From: Raphanus sativus
Taxonomy: Eukaryota > Streptophyta > Magnoliopsida > Brassicales > Brassicaceae
Length of the DNA: 64,000 nucleotides
Direction of reading: 5' to 3'
Assembly: GCF_000801105.2 (NCBI RefSeq)
Contig: NC_079511.1
Coordinates: forward strand, 16,887,792-16,951,791
The position numbers were made by a program, and so were the translations under genes. The notes beneath the pieces are model-generated. The model was given only the letters and a program-made list of their open reading frames with translations, was not told the DNA's origin and did no database searches. Shown here one piece after another: positions 44,300-54,544 of the stretch; the first letter of the stretch is position 1, and each line of letters opens with the position of its first letter.

Positions 44300-45384
44300 T
44301 CACCTTTTGGTTTGGGCATCGGTTGGCATAGTGGCCAAGGCCATGACATCTAAAACACTGAATGTCTCTGGTTCATTTTGGAGCCTCTTCTTTCTTTTCT
44401 CTATCAACATGAGCAGAGGCATTAGTCTTAAAAGCAGTATTTGTTGAGGAAGAAGACTTACCTTTGTCTTGATAGTTTGCTTTGGGAGCAAAGGATGATT
44501 TGGGAGCAAAGGCTGGTTTAGAAAGACCTTTTCTTTTGGCTTGTTGTTCAATCAGTATGGCCTTGTGTAGCATCTGCTCCATGCTGTCATAATCTTCCAG
44601 CTCCATACGGTCTTGAATATCACGGTTGAACCCGGTAAAGAAATCTGGCCATGGTGGCATCTAAGGGCTCTTCTACATCAGCTTTGATCATCAAGGTCTC
44701 CATCTCCTGGTGATAGTCCTCAACTGACTTGGAACCTTGGAGCAGCCGCCTGAGTTTGTGATGTAGGTCTCGGTGGTAATGGTCAGGAACAAAGCGTTTC
44801 CTCATCAGCATGGAAAGCTCATCCCATGTATCAACTGGCGCCTCACCTGCTCTTCTCCTGCTAGTCACAACTCGATCATACCAGTTAATAGCATAGCCAG
44901 TAAACTCAGCAGCAGCAAGTCTAACCTTTTTAATATCAGAAAAATTTTGACAATCAAACACAAGCTCAATTTTTCTTTCCCATTCAAGAAAAGCATCCGG
45001 ATCATTTTTGCCATCAAAACTTGGAATTTGCAATTTCAATCCTCCCAAACCATCATTAGTTCTTTCATTTCTACCAAATGGATTGACATCACCTTGGTTT
45101 TGATGTCTAGGAGCTCTCCTTGGACGATTGATGGATCGATCATCATCTTCAAATGACTCTTCTCGGATTTCAAGATCAGACCGGCTGTGTCTCCTTGGAT
45201 GGTCACGTCTGGTTCGGGTTCGGGACTGAGTTGGACGGCCCTGAAGTTCATCTAGCCTTAGATGGATTGCCTCCAAACCTGTATTCAACAAGTTAGACAT
45301 AGAATCATTGAGAGCACGCATTTGCAAGTTAGATAATCCGGCATATGAGTTTCCGGGTCGGTTTCTTTCCTCTTCACTGCCCAT
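44300..45384 (-). pseudogene. Chromovirus-type gag with zinc knuckle, frameshifted
   Basis: It starts at the ATG at 45384 (MGSEEERNRPGN). After an Arg-rich segment comes the gag domain (DPDAFLEWERKIELVFDC, WDELSMLMRKRFVPDHYHRD, LHHKLRRLLQGSKSVEDYHQ). Near 44620 the frame shifts and continues with DYDSMEQMLHKAILIEQQ and a Ser/Lys-rich part. A CCHC knuckle, CFRCHGLGHYANRC, lies near 44355-44314, with a stop just before it. The protein would have packaged element RNA. Confidence 0.85.
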
Positions 45385-45850
45385 GGTTTTCTGAAAACTT
45401 AAACAAGGTAAAGTTAGATAAAACCTCACACTCTCAGGTGTTTATCCTCACCCACACACGTGTTTCACTCAATTTAGTGGCCACTCAAAGAATTCTTCTC
45501 AAGGTTCTAAGAAAGACAATCCAAATAACCCGGTGAGATCTCAAAGCAAACAAATATTGAAACACAAGATAGAGAGATAAGAGAATTTGGTTTGGGAATC
45601 CGCTTTAACCACTCCAAGGCTGGATTTCTCTTCAGCCAGCAGGATTTCTCTTCCACCACCTAGCCAAAAACAATCAAACTTTTCGATTTCTCTTTTTTTT
45701 TTTTTTTTTTTGTTAGATATTTCTTTTTTTTTTTTTTTTTTTTTATAATATGGCCTAGGTAAGGTAGTGGCCCGGATTCAAGATAGATAGAAGAAGAAGA
45801 GTGTTTAGAAAAGGGAGATGAGAAAGATGGAAAGATAATACCGAATTGAG

Positions 45851-45864
45851 TGGCTCTGATACCA
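45851..45864 (-). other. Primer-binding site, initiator-Met type
   Basis: The minus strand reads TGGTATCAGAGCCA, complementary to the 3' end of plant initiator-Met tRNA. It sits two bases from the LTR end ..GGACGTATCA at 45867 and about 470 bp upstream of gag. Confidence 0.9.
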
Positions 45865-45866
45865 CT

Positions 45867-46950
45867 TGATACGTCCTGAGATTGGACAGGATCACTCAAT
45901 CGGTTTATGAAGGATATGAACTCTGAAAAGAGAACTATGGAATGATGGATGACACAAAAGGTTGCGAAAGACCCTTTGATTCTACCAGATTCGTTTGTTG
46001 CCGGATGTGACGCACCGGTCCAACAAATGAAGATTTGTTTGCTAAGTGATAACCTCACTAGGAAACAGGGAAGTTCTATGCTAAGAACAAAGAGAGAAGA
46101 CTCAAAATAAGGAGAAAAATTTCGTGATCTCATTGCAAAGAAATGGGATACATTTTATAGTGTTTTTTGAGTCAAAGAAAATTAAAGAAAAATGCTGAAA
46201 AAACACACATAGAAAATATAAATTTGACTAAGACTAGTCAAAGTGTGGAAAACAAGGGAAGACCAGTCAAAGTGTGGACTCAAAGGTTGACTGGTCCAGA
46301 TTCAGAAAGATGTCCAAGTGCGTCCGTGCTGATCTGGTTCGTCGCGGTAAGGAGATGGACGTACGGAGGTGCGGCCGCGGAGGTGATCATCGAACTGTCT
46401 TGAACGTATGAAGAATTTACTCGACCCAAATCTTCAGAAAGTCTAAGAATCCTTGCCTTAGAGAATTTGGTCGAAGAGAAGTCCATGATGGCGTCAAAAG
46501 AAGAAGTAAGAACGTTGGTCCGATCGTCGGGATGTGCGGTACGGACCAAACGGGTGAGAAGTGAGAAGTTGCGGTCGTGGTCTGACTCCGCCTGATCCAA
46601 GTGAAGTCTGGCTCGTCTGTTGGCTTTGTCTTGACGAGTTAGACGGGAAAGATCATCTGTGGTTCGGTCAGATCGGTCATCAGGTCGTGGATCCATCCTT
46701 AGCTCCTTTCCGGACGAACGCGGGTTGATCCGGTACACTGCTCGGTTGGACTGCTTGGCCTGGACGGATGGGTGAACCTCGGTTCGTCTGATCTGAGCGT
46801 CCTGATCGTCGAGCTGGTCCTGGTCCGGGTCCTGGGTCGCATCAATATGACTTTTGCCTTTTTCTTCTCTTGAGTAACGGAGATCCATGTTGTTTTGTCG
46901 GTAGGGTTGCTTTGATCTTGGTGAGTAGTGATGCTTATGTTCCATAGGTA
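45867..46950 (-). repeat. 5' LTR of the chromovirus-type element (outer end uncertain)
   Basis: On the plus strand the LTR begins TGATACGTCCTGAGATTGG beside the primer site. A minus-strand TATA-like CTATAAAATG lies near 46150. The far end was not recognised by its terminal TG, so 46950 is an estimate based on where sequence character changes. Confidence 0.5.
46280..46945 (-). CDS. Uncharacterised Asp/Arg-rich 221-codon ORF within or next to the LTR
   Basis: An uninterrupted 221-codon minus-strand frame. The product is very rich in Asp, Arg and Ser (LRMDPRPDDRSDRTTDDLSR, LDQAESDHDRNFSLLTRLVR). It has no signal peptide, membrane segment or known domain. It lies in or just upstream of the chromovirus LTR, on the same strand, ahead of the TATA-like site. 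I associate this composition with repeat-derived ORFs annotated in Brassica genomes, but that is recollection. It may be a chance frame in GC-richer LTR DNA. Confidence 0.35.
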   Translation of the reverse strand: MEHKHHYSPRSKQPYRQNNMDLRYSREEKGKSHIDATQDPDQDQLDDQDAQIRRTEVHPSVQAKQSNRAVYRINPRSSGKELRMDPRPDDRSDRTTDDLSRLTRQDKANRRARLHLDQAESDHDRNFSLLTRLVRTAHPDDRTNVLTSSFDAIMDFSSTKFSKARILRLSEDLGRVNSSYVQDSSMITSAAAPPYVHLLTATNQISTDALGHLSESGPVNL

Positions 46951-47113
46951 CGAAACTACGCTAGGATTGCAAGAAACTCGGTACAGGGATAGATCTTACT
47001 TGCTTCATAATGAGGGTTTGATGTTTGAACTTGAGGATGAGCTTGTTGGAGGATGCTTCCTTCGGAAAAGAAATAGGGTTTCCAGAGGAAACTATGAAGG
47101 GACCGCGGGATAA
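46928..47113 (+). other. Unidentified 61-codon ORF, exon-like
   Basis: It encodes YETTLGLQETRYRDRSYLLH and then a Leu/Glu-rich stretch. The amino-acid composition looks like real protein, but I recognise no family. It could be a captured exon or a retroelement remnant. Confidence 0.25.
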
Positions 47114-47578
47114 CTTCTGAAATAGGTAACGGTGTAAGTTGTCGCTGTCAAACCTTTGAGATGTTGCTTTCTTGCATAGGGGAATGTGCCTCAGAGAGTC
47201 ATTTCTCCCCTCAACATTTCTAATAATCAGAAATTTAGATAAATTATCCGAATATAATAACTACAAGTCTCATAAGCTTTAGATTTTTTGGGGTTGGTGA
47301 CTTTTGAACATATAAGAAGAGAATCATATCATATGTATTCACTTTTTATTGTGTTTGTCTATCTTTCTATGGTGACCTGGAATGTGTATGTTCATATTGG
47401 TAGTATGCTTTACCTTTTTTCATACTCGTCAATTTTAGTGTGAAATAGTGGATAAGTTTTTTTAAAATATATATTATTGAATATTATTCCAATAATGGCA
47501 GTAGGAGCAAATATACAACACCAGCCTCAAAAAAAAAGACATTACAAACACTAATCTCGTAACAAAGCTTCAAACAGA

Positions 47579-47700
47579 CTAGTTTTTTTGCAACAACGCT
47601 GGATTAGACTTGTTTTTAACAAGTTGATCGTGATTAATTCGGGTAAGGAGGAAAGCATCCAATTTCTCCTCTAGTGCTGAATTTTGCTCCATTCTATTAA
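47579..47700 (-). pseudogene. C-terminal exon-like remnant cut by the CACTA end
   Basis: Minus-strand frame RMEQNSALEEKLDAFLLTRI continues to a stop near 47579. It has ordinary coding composition and a heptad-like pattern. Its upstream part is interrupted exactly at 47700/47701 where the CACTA terminus begins. The family is not recognised. Confidence 0.3.
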
Positions 47701-48170
47701 CACTACAAAAAAACAGGAGCATAACGACTGCACATATCTTCGCCAGATCGTCGCTATTCCCCAATTACGACGAACTAACGACGATCTGCCGTTCATCGTT
47801 TTGATATAGACGTAACATCGTCGTAAACTTTACGACGAACTAACGACTTACTAAGAGAAAACAGAAAAATCAACGTAACATCATCGTAAACTTTACGATC
47901 ATCTGCGATAGATGGTAAATCGTTGTAAACACAATCGTCGTAATATAGACATAAAGTTACGTCCACGTGATTAGACGTAAATTTGTTTTATTATTTCGTC
48001 GTTACGTTGTCGTACGTGTAGACAGATGAAAAATAATTGTTAAGGGGACGTAAACTTTACGAAAAATTTACATCGCTATCGCAAAAAAAAGTTTACGACA
48101 ACTTTACAGCTTCTTTCAATGTAATTTTATCGTAAATATTACAACTAATTACATCATTTTCAATTTTTAT
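47701..48170 (+). mobile_element. CACTA (En/Spm) terminus with subterminal repeats
   Basis: It begins CACTACAAAAAAACAGGAG directly after TAA (47698-47700), the usual 3-bp target duplication size. It is followed by many copies, in both orientations, of ACGACGAACTAACGAC- and CGTAAACTTTACGA-type motifs, the subterminal transposase-binding style of CACTA elements. The opposite terminus and any transposase were not found. The element is truncated or its other end lies outside the recognisable sequence. Confidence 0.75.
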
Positions 48171-48431
48171 TCTAAACAAATTATTCGGAAATTAAAAAAA
48201 AAATTAAATTTTTTAAAAATTATTTAATACTGATTTTATTTTAAAATAAAAAAACCTAATATATTAAAAATAGAGTCTTGGGTCAAAACGCATTAAAAAT
48301 TGTATATTAGCAAAATGCCTATAACAGTATAAGTCAGTGATGTAGCTGCAGATCATGAAAAAATATCATTATCTCCCTGAAGATCTAAAGCATGTGCCAC
48401 TAGATTTTGATGTAATTCATTTAAGATATTA

Positions 48432-49914
48432 CTAGATTTTGATCCGCGCTTGGAAAGCGCGGATCTATATTTAAAATTAAAAAATATATTTTAAATGACT
48501 TCTATATAATATATTGTATAGATCTGATCACGTTTATTCGGAATCACGAATTAAATTGTACCAAACTTAAAATCCTGAAACTAAAAATAAATTTAATTTC
48601 ATAAGTAATGGAGAACCAAATAGGTAACTAAATTTTTAAAATAAAACTAGTTGTTTTCCTGCACCATGTGCAGTGATAAATTTTTAAAAATTTAAGTTTT
48701 ATTTAAAATTGAAATTTATTAATATTATGTATTTTATTGTTTTGACCAATATTTAATATAAATTTGATTTAATTAAATATATGATTAAGAGAATTTTTTT
48801 TTATTTAAAATTATATTTAAGAATATGTATGTATATATTTAAAATTTTAATCTTAGTAATTTTTTTATCTATTTCTTTTGGTTATATATATTAAATAAAC
48901 TTATATAAATTACTAAAAATTCATATATAAATTGCATAGTTAGCAAAAATTAAAACTAAACAACATTTATGAAATTTCTATATCTAAAAGAAACTAACGA
49001 TATTATGATTACAAATTTATAATTTTTAAAACAATTGTTGAAAATTTTAAAAAAATTAGTAATACAAATTCTATAATTTTAAAATAAAATTCAATAGTAT
49101 TTCGAAATTTATAATTTCAAACCAAAACCGAATGCTAAATACTAACAGTGCATCTACATTTAAATAGTGCGAAAAAATATTTTATTTTTACTAATTTTTA
49201 ACTCCTTTTAGTGGGGTACATATGTGATTTGTTGATGAATTAAGATATACGAAGTATTTTATCCGATCTGGACCCGTGGTCAAACTGATAAACCCGATAG
49301 CCATATATAATCTAGGTTGACATTTGTTCTTCATGTAACATTGTACCAGAGTTTCTACCAACTGATATGTTAATACAAAATAGGGATTGAATTAAAATTG
49401 ATTAATTAAAAATCTGATAAAACTTTAAAAAATTATATTTGTATACAATTTAGTATAAATACACATAATTAGAAAGCAAAGAATTTTATAATTGTATAAA
49501 ATATAAATTCCAATATTTTACAGTTAATTAACATGATCAAAAAGTGATTAAAATATGAATATATGCTAAACCGGTCAATAAATTATGTTACATATATAAG
49601 GAACATAAATTGAACAATATGCTTTGAATATTGCACATTTACGCGTTATTAGTGAGATACATATATTTCACTGATATTTCTATACAAAAAATACATTTAA
49701 TAATTTTTAAATGAATAAATAATTGACAATGGCAGAAAATATAATATTAAAAATAAACCAACGACATTTCCAAAAAGTATATCATGTATTTATTGTGTTG
49801 ATTGTTAGAGAAAATAAAGACAAGACCAAAATTTAACTAATATAGTTAATGAATAAGTGCAACAATCTTTCATAGGTAGTTTTTTTAAGAATCATTTTCT
49901 TTTAATAGTATAGA
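48432..49914 (-). mobile_element. Helitron with two candidate 3' termini
   Basis: The minus-strand 5' end is A|TCTATACTATTAAAAG at 49914. The outer 3' end has an 11-bp-stem hairpin (GATCCGCGCTT and its complement, 48441-48465) and then CTAG|T (48435-48432). A second complete 3' end lies inside: hairpin CTGCAC/GTGCAG (48659-48673) and CTAG|T (48650-48647). The interior is AT-rich with no gene. The length is 1483 bp to the outer end or 1268 bp to the inner one. Confidence 0.8.
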
Positions 49915-50258
49915 TTAGATTTATGCAAATATATGAAGACTGTGTGCGTGAGACTGTAGCTGGTGAGTAGATTATGAGCCACTCATTTTCTGACTCATAA
50001 ACGGCAGCATTAAATGGAGAATCATTAAGATTATACTTGTTTATATATGTTAGCCATGATGATATACCTTTTATAAGGAGTCTAGCCACTAGTTCAACCC
50101 ATTGTCGTGATACTTTCTGCTGAAACTACACAAGAAATGGCCAGTAAACGGTTAAATCCAGATATTGGATAATTCAGAATTTATTAAAGACAACAGAAGA
50201 AAAGGTAGTGCTGGAGCCAAATATCACTAAGATTCAAACCTTTGCTTAGAAGATAAAA

Positions 50259-50577
50259 GTGCTTAAAAAGTTATGCTATTTTATATGGCAATTGATAATA
50301 GGTCATGTGGCAGTAACGAAGAACCTAGTAAGGCGTAACATGAGGTGCGATAACTATTGCTTAAGATGTGGAGAACCAGAAGAAGTTGTAACTCATGCAA
50401 TATTTGAATGCCATACAGCTTTACAAGTCTGGTCTCTATCAGCGACTCCGACAATCCAAGATATCTTCCCGGTCCCGAGTATTTACGCTAATATGGTTTA
50501 TCTTATCTGGAGGAAGAACAGTATTCAAGAAACAGAACTAGACAAGGATCCTTATCCCTAGATTATCTGGTATATTT
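50259..50577 (+). pseudogene. LINE zf-RVT fragment
   Basis: Translation gives WQLIIGHVAVTKNLVRRNMR and the zinc motif CLRCGEPEEVVTHAIFEC, then QVWSLSATP, typical of the RT-linked zinc domain of plant LINEs. A stop (TAG at 50559) interrupts a P-W-I-I-W-Y-I-W segment. At about 50578 the sequence switches abruptly to the reversed Athila remnant. Confidence 0.75.
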
Positions 50578-52900
50578 GGGATGTCGTCCACATAAAATGC
50601 CTGATTATGAATCAGGGGACGTTTGATTAATTTTTCCATGTCGAAAATCATTGGAATGTCTCCAATGTTCAAACATATTCGTCCTTCCTTAACATCAATA
50701 ATAGTTCCAGCTGTGGATAGGAAGGTCTTCCCAAAATAAAGGGATCTTTTGGCTCTTACTTGTATTTTAGAACAACGAAGTCGGTTGGTATATGACAGTT
50801 GTTTATCATTATAGGTATGTCTTCAAATATTCCTTCCAGTACTCTGACGGATCTATCAGCAAGAATTAGGGTTATTCGGGTGAGCTTAAATTCATTGAAA
50901 CCTAGGGATGTGGCAACAGAGTAAGACATTAAATTAACGCTGAACCCTAGATCGCAAAGTGATCGTTTGAATTGCTTGTCTTCTATGTTGCAATCTAAAA
51001 CAAAGCTACCTGGGTCAAGTCTTTTTATTGGCGATTCGCCTTGGATCATGGCACTTACTTCATCTGACACCATCATGACACTGTGTTCCGTTGATGGAAA
51101 ACTTTTAGCAGCATGTCTTTCATATACTTCTTTATGGAGGAGGAAACCTTCATGGCATCACTTAATGGCAATTCGACTGTGATTTTGTCGAGTGCCTTCC
51201 TGAAAATTGCTTTATCCATCTCTCGTTTGGTTTGCGAATTGGTGAGGGGAAAAGGTGGTAAAGGTTTATACACTCTCTCCACTACCGGTAGGTGTCGCTT
51301 GTGGCATAGGAGGTGTAGGTCGTCGATCGACATTAACTTCACTCGGTTAATCGATCTTATCATCACCTCGTCGATCGATATCTTTGTTATCTTGTCGATC
51401 AACGGACATATCTTCCTCGTCCTCAACGCTGAGACAAATTGGTTCGGAATCATCGAGAGTTATTGGCTTAGATTTTCTTTTTTCTGGTTTCTCGACGTCA
51501 ATGGGTTCATCATTGGTAATGCTTTCTTTTGCAATTGGAGTGAGGCGTTTTCCACTCCTTAGAAGTACAACATTAACCTGGCGTCTTGGGTTTGCATCAG
51601 TGCTCCCGAGAAGACGTCCTATTTATCTTTTGATAGCAATTGCATTCTCCGCTACCGTGCTTTCCAGCATCTTTATGGGCTCGTCGAGAGATTCAATTTT
51701 TCTCGTTAAATCACTACATATCATCCCCAACTTTCTTTCGAAATCAGAGTTCAGCCTTCTCATATCCGTTCTAATCCGTTTCTCATCCGTTTTTGTAGTC
51801 TTTGTGTTCTAATCCGTTTCTCATTTCCATATCCATCCTTTCATAAGCTCTACCAATCGTTACATTCTCGATTAGTTTTTTTGCTTCTTTAGGGTTTCTT
51901 GTGCTGAAGTTCCCTTCACTTGCTGTGTCGATTGTAGTTTGGTAGTGCAAATTAACACCTCCGTAGAAAGTATTAATTAGCTGAGCCTCCGAGTATCCAT
52001 GATGGGGCATTCATTTTGGAGATTTTTAAAACTTCCCCAAGCATTTTTAAAGGGTTCTCGAAGGCCTTGGCGGAATGTGGAGAGTTTCCTTCTCACATCC
52101 CAGTAGCGGGTTTCATCGAAGAAGTGGTTTATGAATGCTCTCCTAATCTCTTTCCAACAGGTTAGTGACCCTGTTGGTGATTGGTCTAACCATTTCTTGG
52201 CATCACCAGCTAAATAGAATGAGAAAAGTTTGCAGCGATTAATATCGTTATTCACCATATCTTCTAGTTTTTCGATGTGGTCTTGTGGGTGCTCTGAGAG
52301 AGTCCCAAGGAAAAGGTTCTGCCGTACCAGAACAAGGTGCTCGAGATTGAGCTTGAGCCTTATTGTGTTAGTATCTGGTAACTTTATTGCGGACCTATTG
52401 GAATAGGTCCTGCTAGGGTTTGAAAATTCTTGCAAGGATAATTTTTGTTCTTTTTCATTTTTAAGTTTTGTATGAATTTCAACAGGGATTGCAGTCTCCT
52501 GTTCTTTCATAATTTGGCTAATTGCGTTGCATGATTGACCTATTAGTTTCCTAGGGTTGCTTCCTCATTATCAGTACTGGTAAGTTTAGAGAACTTACCT
52601 ACTTCCGACTGGTCGGTATTGATCGATGCATACGGTTGTGTGTCGATCGATTCCTGTCGATGCATGTCGGTCGATTTCGTCCGATCCATGTCGGTCGATT
52701 CCAGCTTCGTAATATCAGTCGTTTTGTTCGTCAATTTGTCGCTTGATTTGGACATCTCCGCGTTGATCGATGATGGGTGTCGAAATATGTGTCCTTCTTC
52801 TAAGTAAATGTGTCAGCAGGAAGTGAAGAAAAGCTTTAGTAAACAGAAAGTGAAATCTAGACTATATTCTAAACTTAATCTAATGGTAATAAGAAAGAGT
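50578..52900 (-). pseudogene. Reversed Athila-like gag-protease remnant
   Basis: Minus-strand blocks, in element order: a leader with STDM and SIDT units (52755-52543); gag with LSEHPQDHIEKLEDMV, GDAKKWLDQSPTGSLTCW and FFDETRYWDVRRKLS (52510-51977); gag end with DTASEGNFSTRNPKEAKKLI (52010-51783); a linker (51453-51073); and a retropepsin-like block reading CDLGFSVNLMSYSVA (51076-50756). The motif D-L-G-F replaces the commoner D-L-G-A. Several frame changes and in-frame stops show it is dead. It is a different subfamily from elements 1 and 3. Confidence 0.85.
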
Positions 52901-52917
52901 ACCCGGCAACGGAGCCA
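52901..52917 (-). other. Primer-binding site of the reversed Athila-like remnant
   Basis: The minus strand reads TGGCTCCGTTGCCGGGT four bases after the LTR end ..GTATCA (52922). It is tRNA-Asp-like with one internal and one terminal difference. Confidence 0.75.
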
Positions 52918-53250
52918 AATTTGATACATGCTCAAATTATCCTAGAGCAACTTTACTCTTATCAAAAAAGGTTCAATTGCAATACTTAGGGATCAAATTC
53001 ACAGGGACTCTTAGATTATACAATATATGTTATAGTCTTCGAAATAAAGCTAGATTGAATAGTTTTAAGAGAGTAAATTAAATGAAAACTGGTTCGAACA
53101 AGAAAATCGATCGATATGCCTTTCAGATAATCGATCGATGAACAAGACAATTGTTCAGGTTTGTTGTAATGAAGTTTGTTATCAATTCAGGGAGATAGCT
53201 AGATTAAGGTAAATCTTAGGTATGACAAGTATGCTGCTTTAAGGGATTAT

Positions 53251-54501
53251 TGTGGGAACTGAAATTCACACTGTCGATTTTTAAAAATAAATTATGGAGG
53301 AAGGCCAAGATAACTCGACTTTCCCTGAAGGTCTGGATTCTCTGCGTAACCACACGAAATCGAAAAAGAAAACAGATGACGAAACATAAATAGAAAATCG
53401 CTCGATGGCGTTTTATTAATTGATTGATATGAATACAAGGTTTCTCTGAAAAAGAGAAGAGATATGCTAAGACAGAAAAGATAGAGCTACAGGCAGCAAA
53501 ACGTCCTAAGCCCTTGCCTCGCTAGTCTAACCACCTAAGCCCTAAGTTCTCTAAGCTAACAGAAATTCTCTAAGTCTCTAAATTTTCGGATCCCCTTTCT
53601 TCTGCTCCAGCCCTCCTTATATACATGTCTAGGTTGGTGGCCTTTCTACTCTTTCGCCTTTGGGCCCAAGTTTATCTCTTTTCGGGAATATTCCATTTTT
53701 CGTCGATCTTCATAATTATCTTCGAACTTTTACATTTATCTTAGGAAACTTGACATTTATCCTATTTACGGGAAATAGAATAAACCGTCATAGCTTTGTT
53801 GGGCCTGAATCTTTAAAATCGTAAGTGAGTCTGTGGGCACGTTTCAAGCCCTTGAACGTTTATACGATTTTTCGGAAATATTGTCTTTCTTCGTAAAATA
53901 AATCGTATAGCTTAAAGAATCGATGTTCAAGTCGATAGTTCTTGTTTTACACGATACACTTTACGAGAAAACGAACCTTCTCAGTTTTAGTCGTAAAACT
54001 TCGATGATAACTTCAATCAAGACGAACCGAGAGACACTAGGTCCGTAGCAGAGATGACACGACCATACTGAAGTATACGGAAGTCACGTGAATTGATCTA
54101 AGTTGGACAGGCCGGGATTAGGTTGGGCTCGCGGCGCCCGGGGCCGTGACGTGGGCGCAGCCGCCGGCGCCCAGGGCTGTGATGTGGGCGCAGCCGCCGG
54201 CGCCTGGGGCCTTGACGTGGGCGAAGCCGCCGGCACCCAAGGCCGTGACGTGGGCGAAGCCGCCGGCGCCCAGGGCCGTGGCGTGGCTGCAGCCGCTGCC
54301 GCCGGTGACCGGGGCAGTGGCATGGGCGCAGCCGCCGGTGTCCGGGGCCGTGGCATGGGCGTAGCCGCCAGCGCCCGGGGCCGTGGCGTGGTCGCGCTCG
54401 TTCGCTTCCGCTTTTTCTTTAAGTGATTGTTTTGCGGAAAATCCGTAGATAGAAAATAATCTTAGCCGTTGATTTCGAGATAACCGTTTTTGACCCCAAC
54501 A
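53251..54501 (-). mobile_element. Solo LTR with internal GC-rich minisatellite
   Basis: The plus strand starts TGTGGGAACTGAAATTCACA and ends GACCCCAACA, so the minus strand reads TGTTGGGG..CCCACA. A minus-strand TATATAAGGAGGG box near 53620 gives orientation. It is homologous to the truncated copy at 34674-35240. No primer site or purine tract adjoins it. Flanking 5-bp sequences (ATTAT and ATGCT) do not match, so borders or later changes are uncertain. Confidence 0.6.
54143..54393. repeat. GC-rich 33-bp minisatellite, about 7-8 copies
   Basis: Units such as GCCGTGACGTGGGCGAAGCC plus GCCGGCGCCCAGG repeat at 33 bp, drifting toward the end. GC content is very high against an AT-rich background. 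The unit length is a multiple of three, so frames on both strands stay open and encode Ala/Pro/Gly-rich 11-residue repeats. These are by-products. Confidence 0.9.
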
Positions 54502-54544
54502 ATGCTTTAAATATGGTTGTTCTCGAACTCAAACTCTTAGGAAC

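Larger units (their letters stand above)
52922..54544 (-). repeat. LTR of the reversed Athila-like remnant, split by a solo LTR
   Basis: The plus strand begins TGATACATGCTCAAATTATCC, the complement of an Athila LTR end. It includes CGATCGAT motifs near 53107 and 53131. It is interrupted at 53250 by the solo LTR (53251-54501) and appears to resume for about 43 bp before being cut by the next LTR at 54545. Confidence 0.6.

Noticed and set aside
45660..46133. 157-codon minus-strand frame ending in a lysine run
   Set aside because: The lysines come from poly(T) tracts at about 45693-45744, and the frame overlaps the primer site and LTR border of the chromovirus element.
54084..54426. Open frames on both strands encoding Ala/Pro/Gly-rich 11-residue repeats
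   Set aside because: They follow from the 33-bp minisatellite, whose length is a multiple of three; no start context, neighbour or domain supports a gene.
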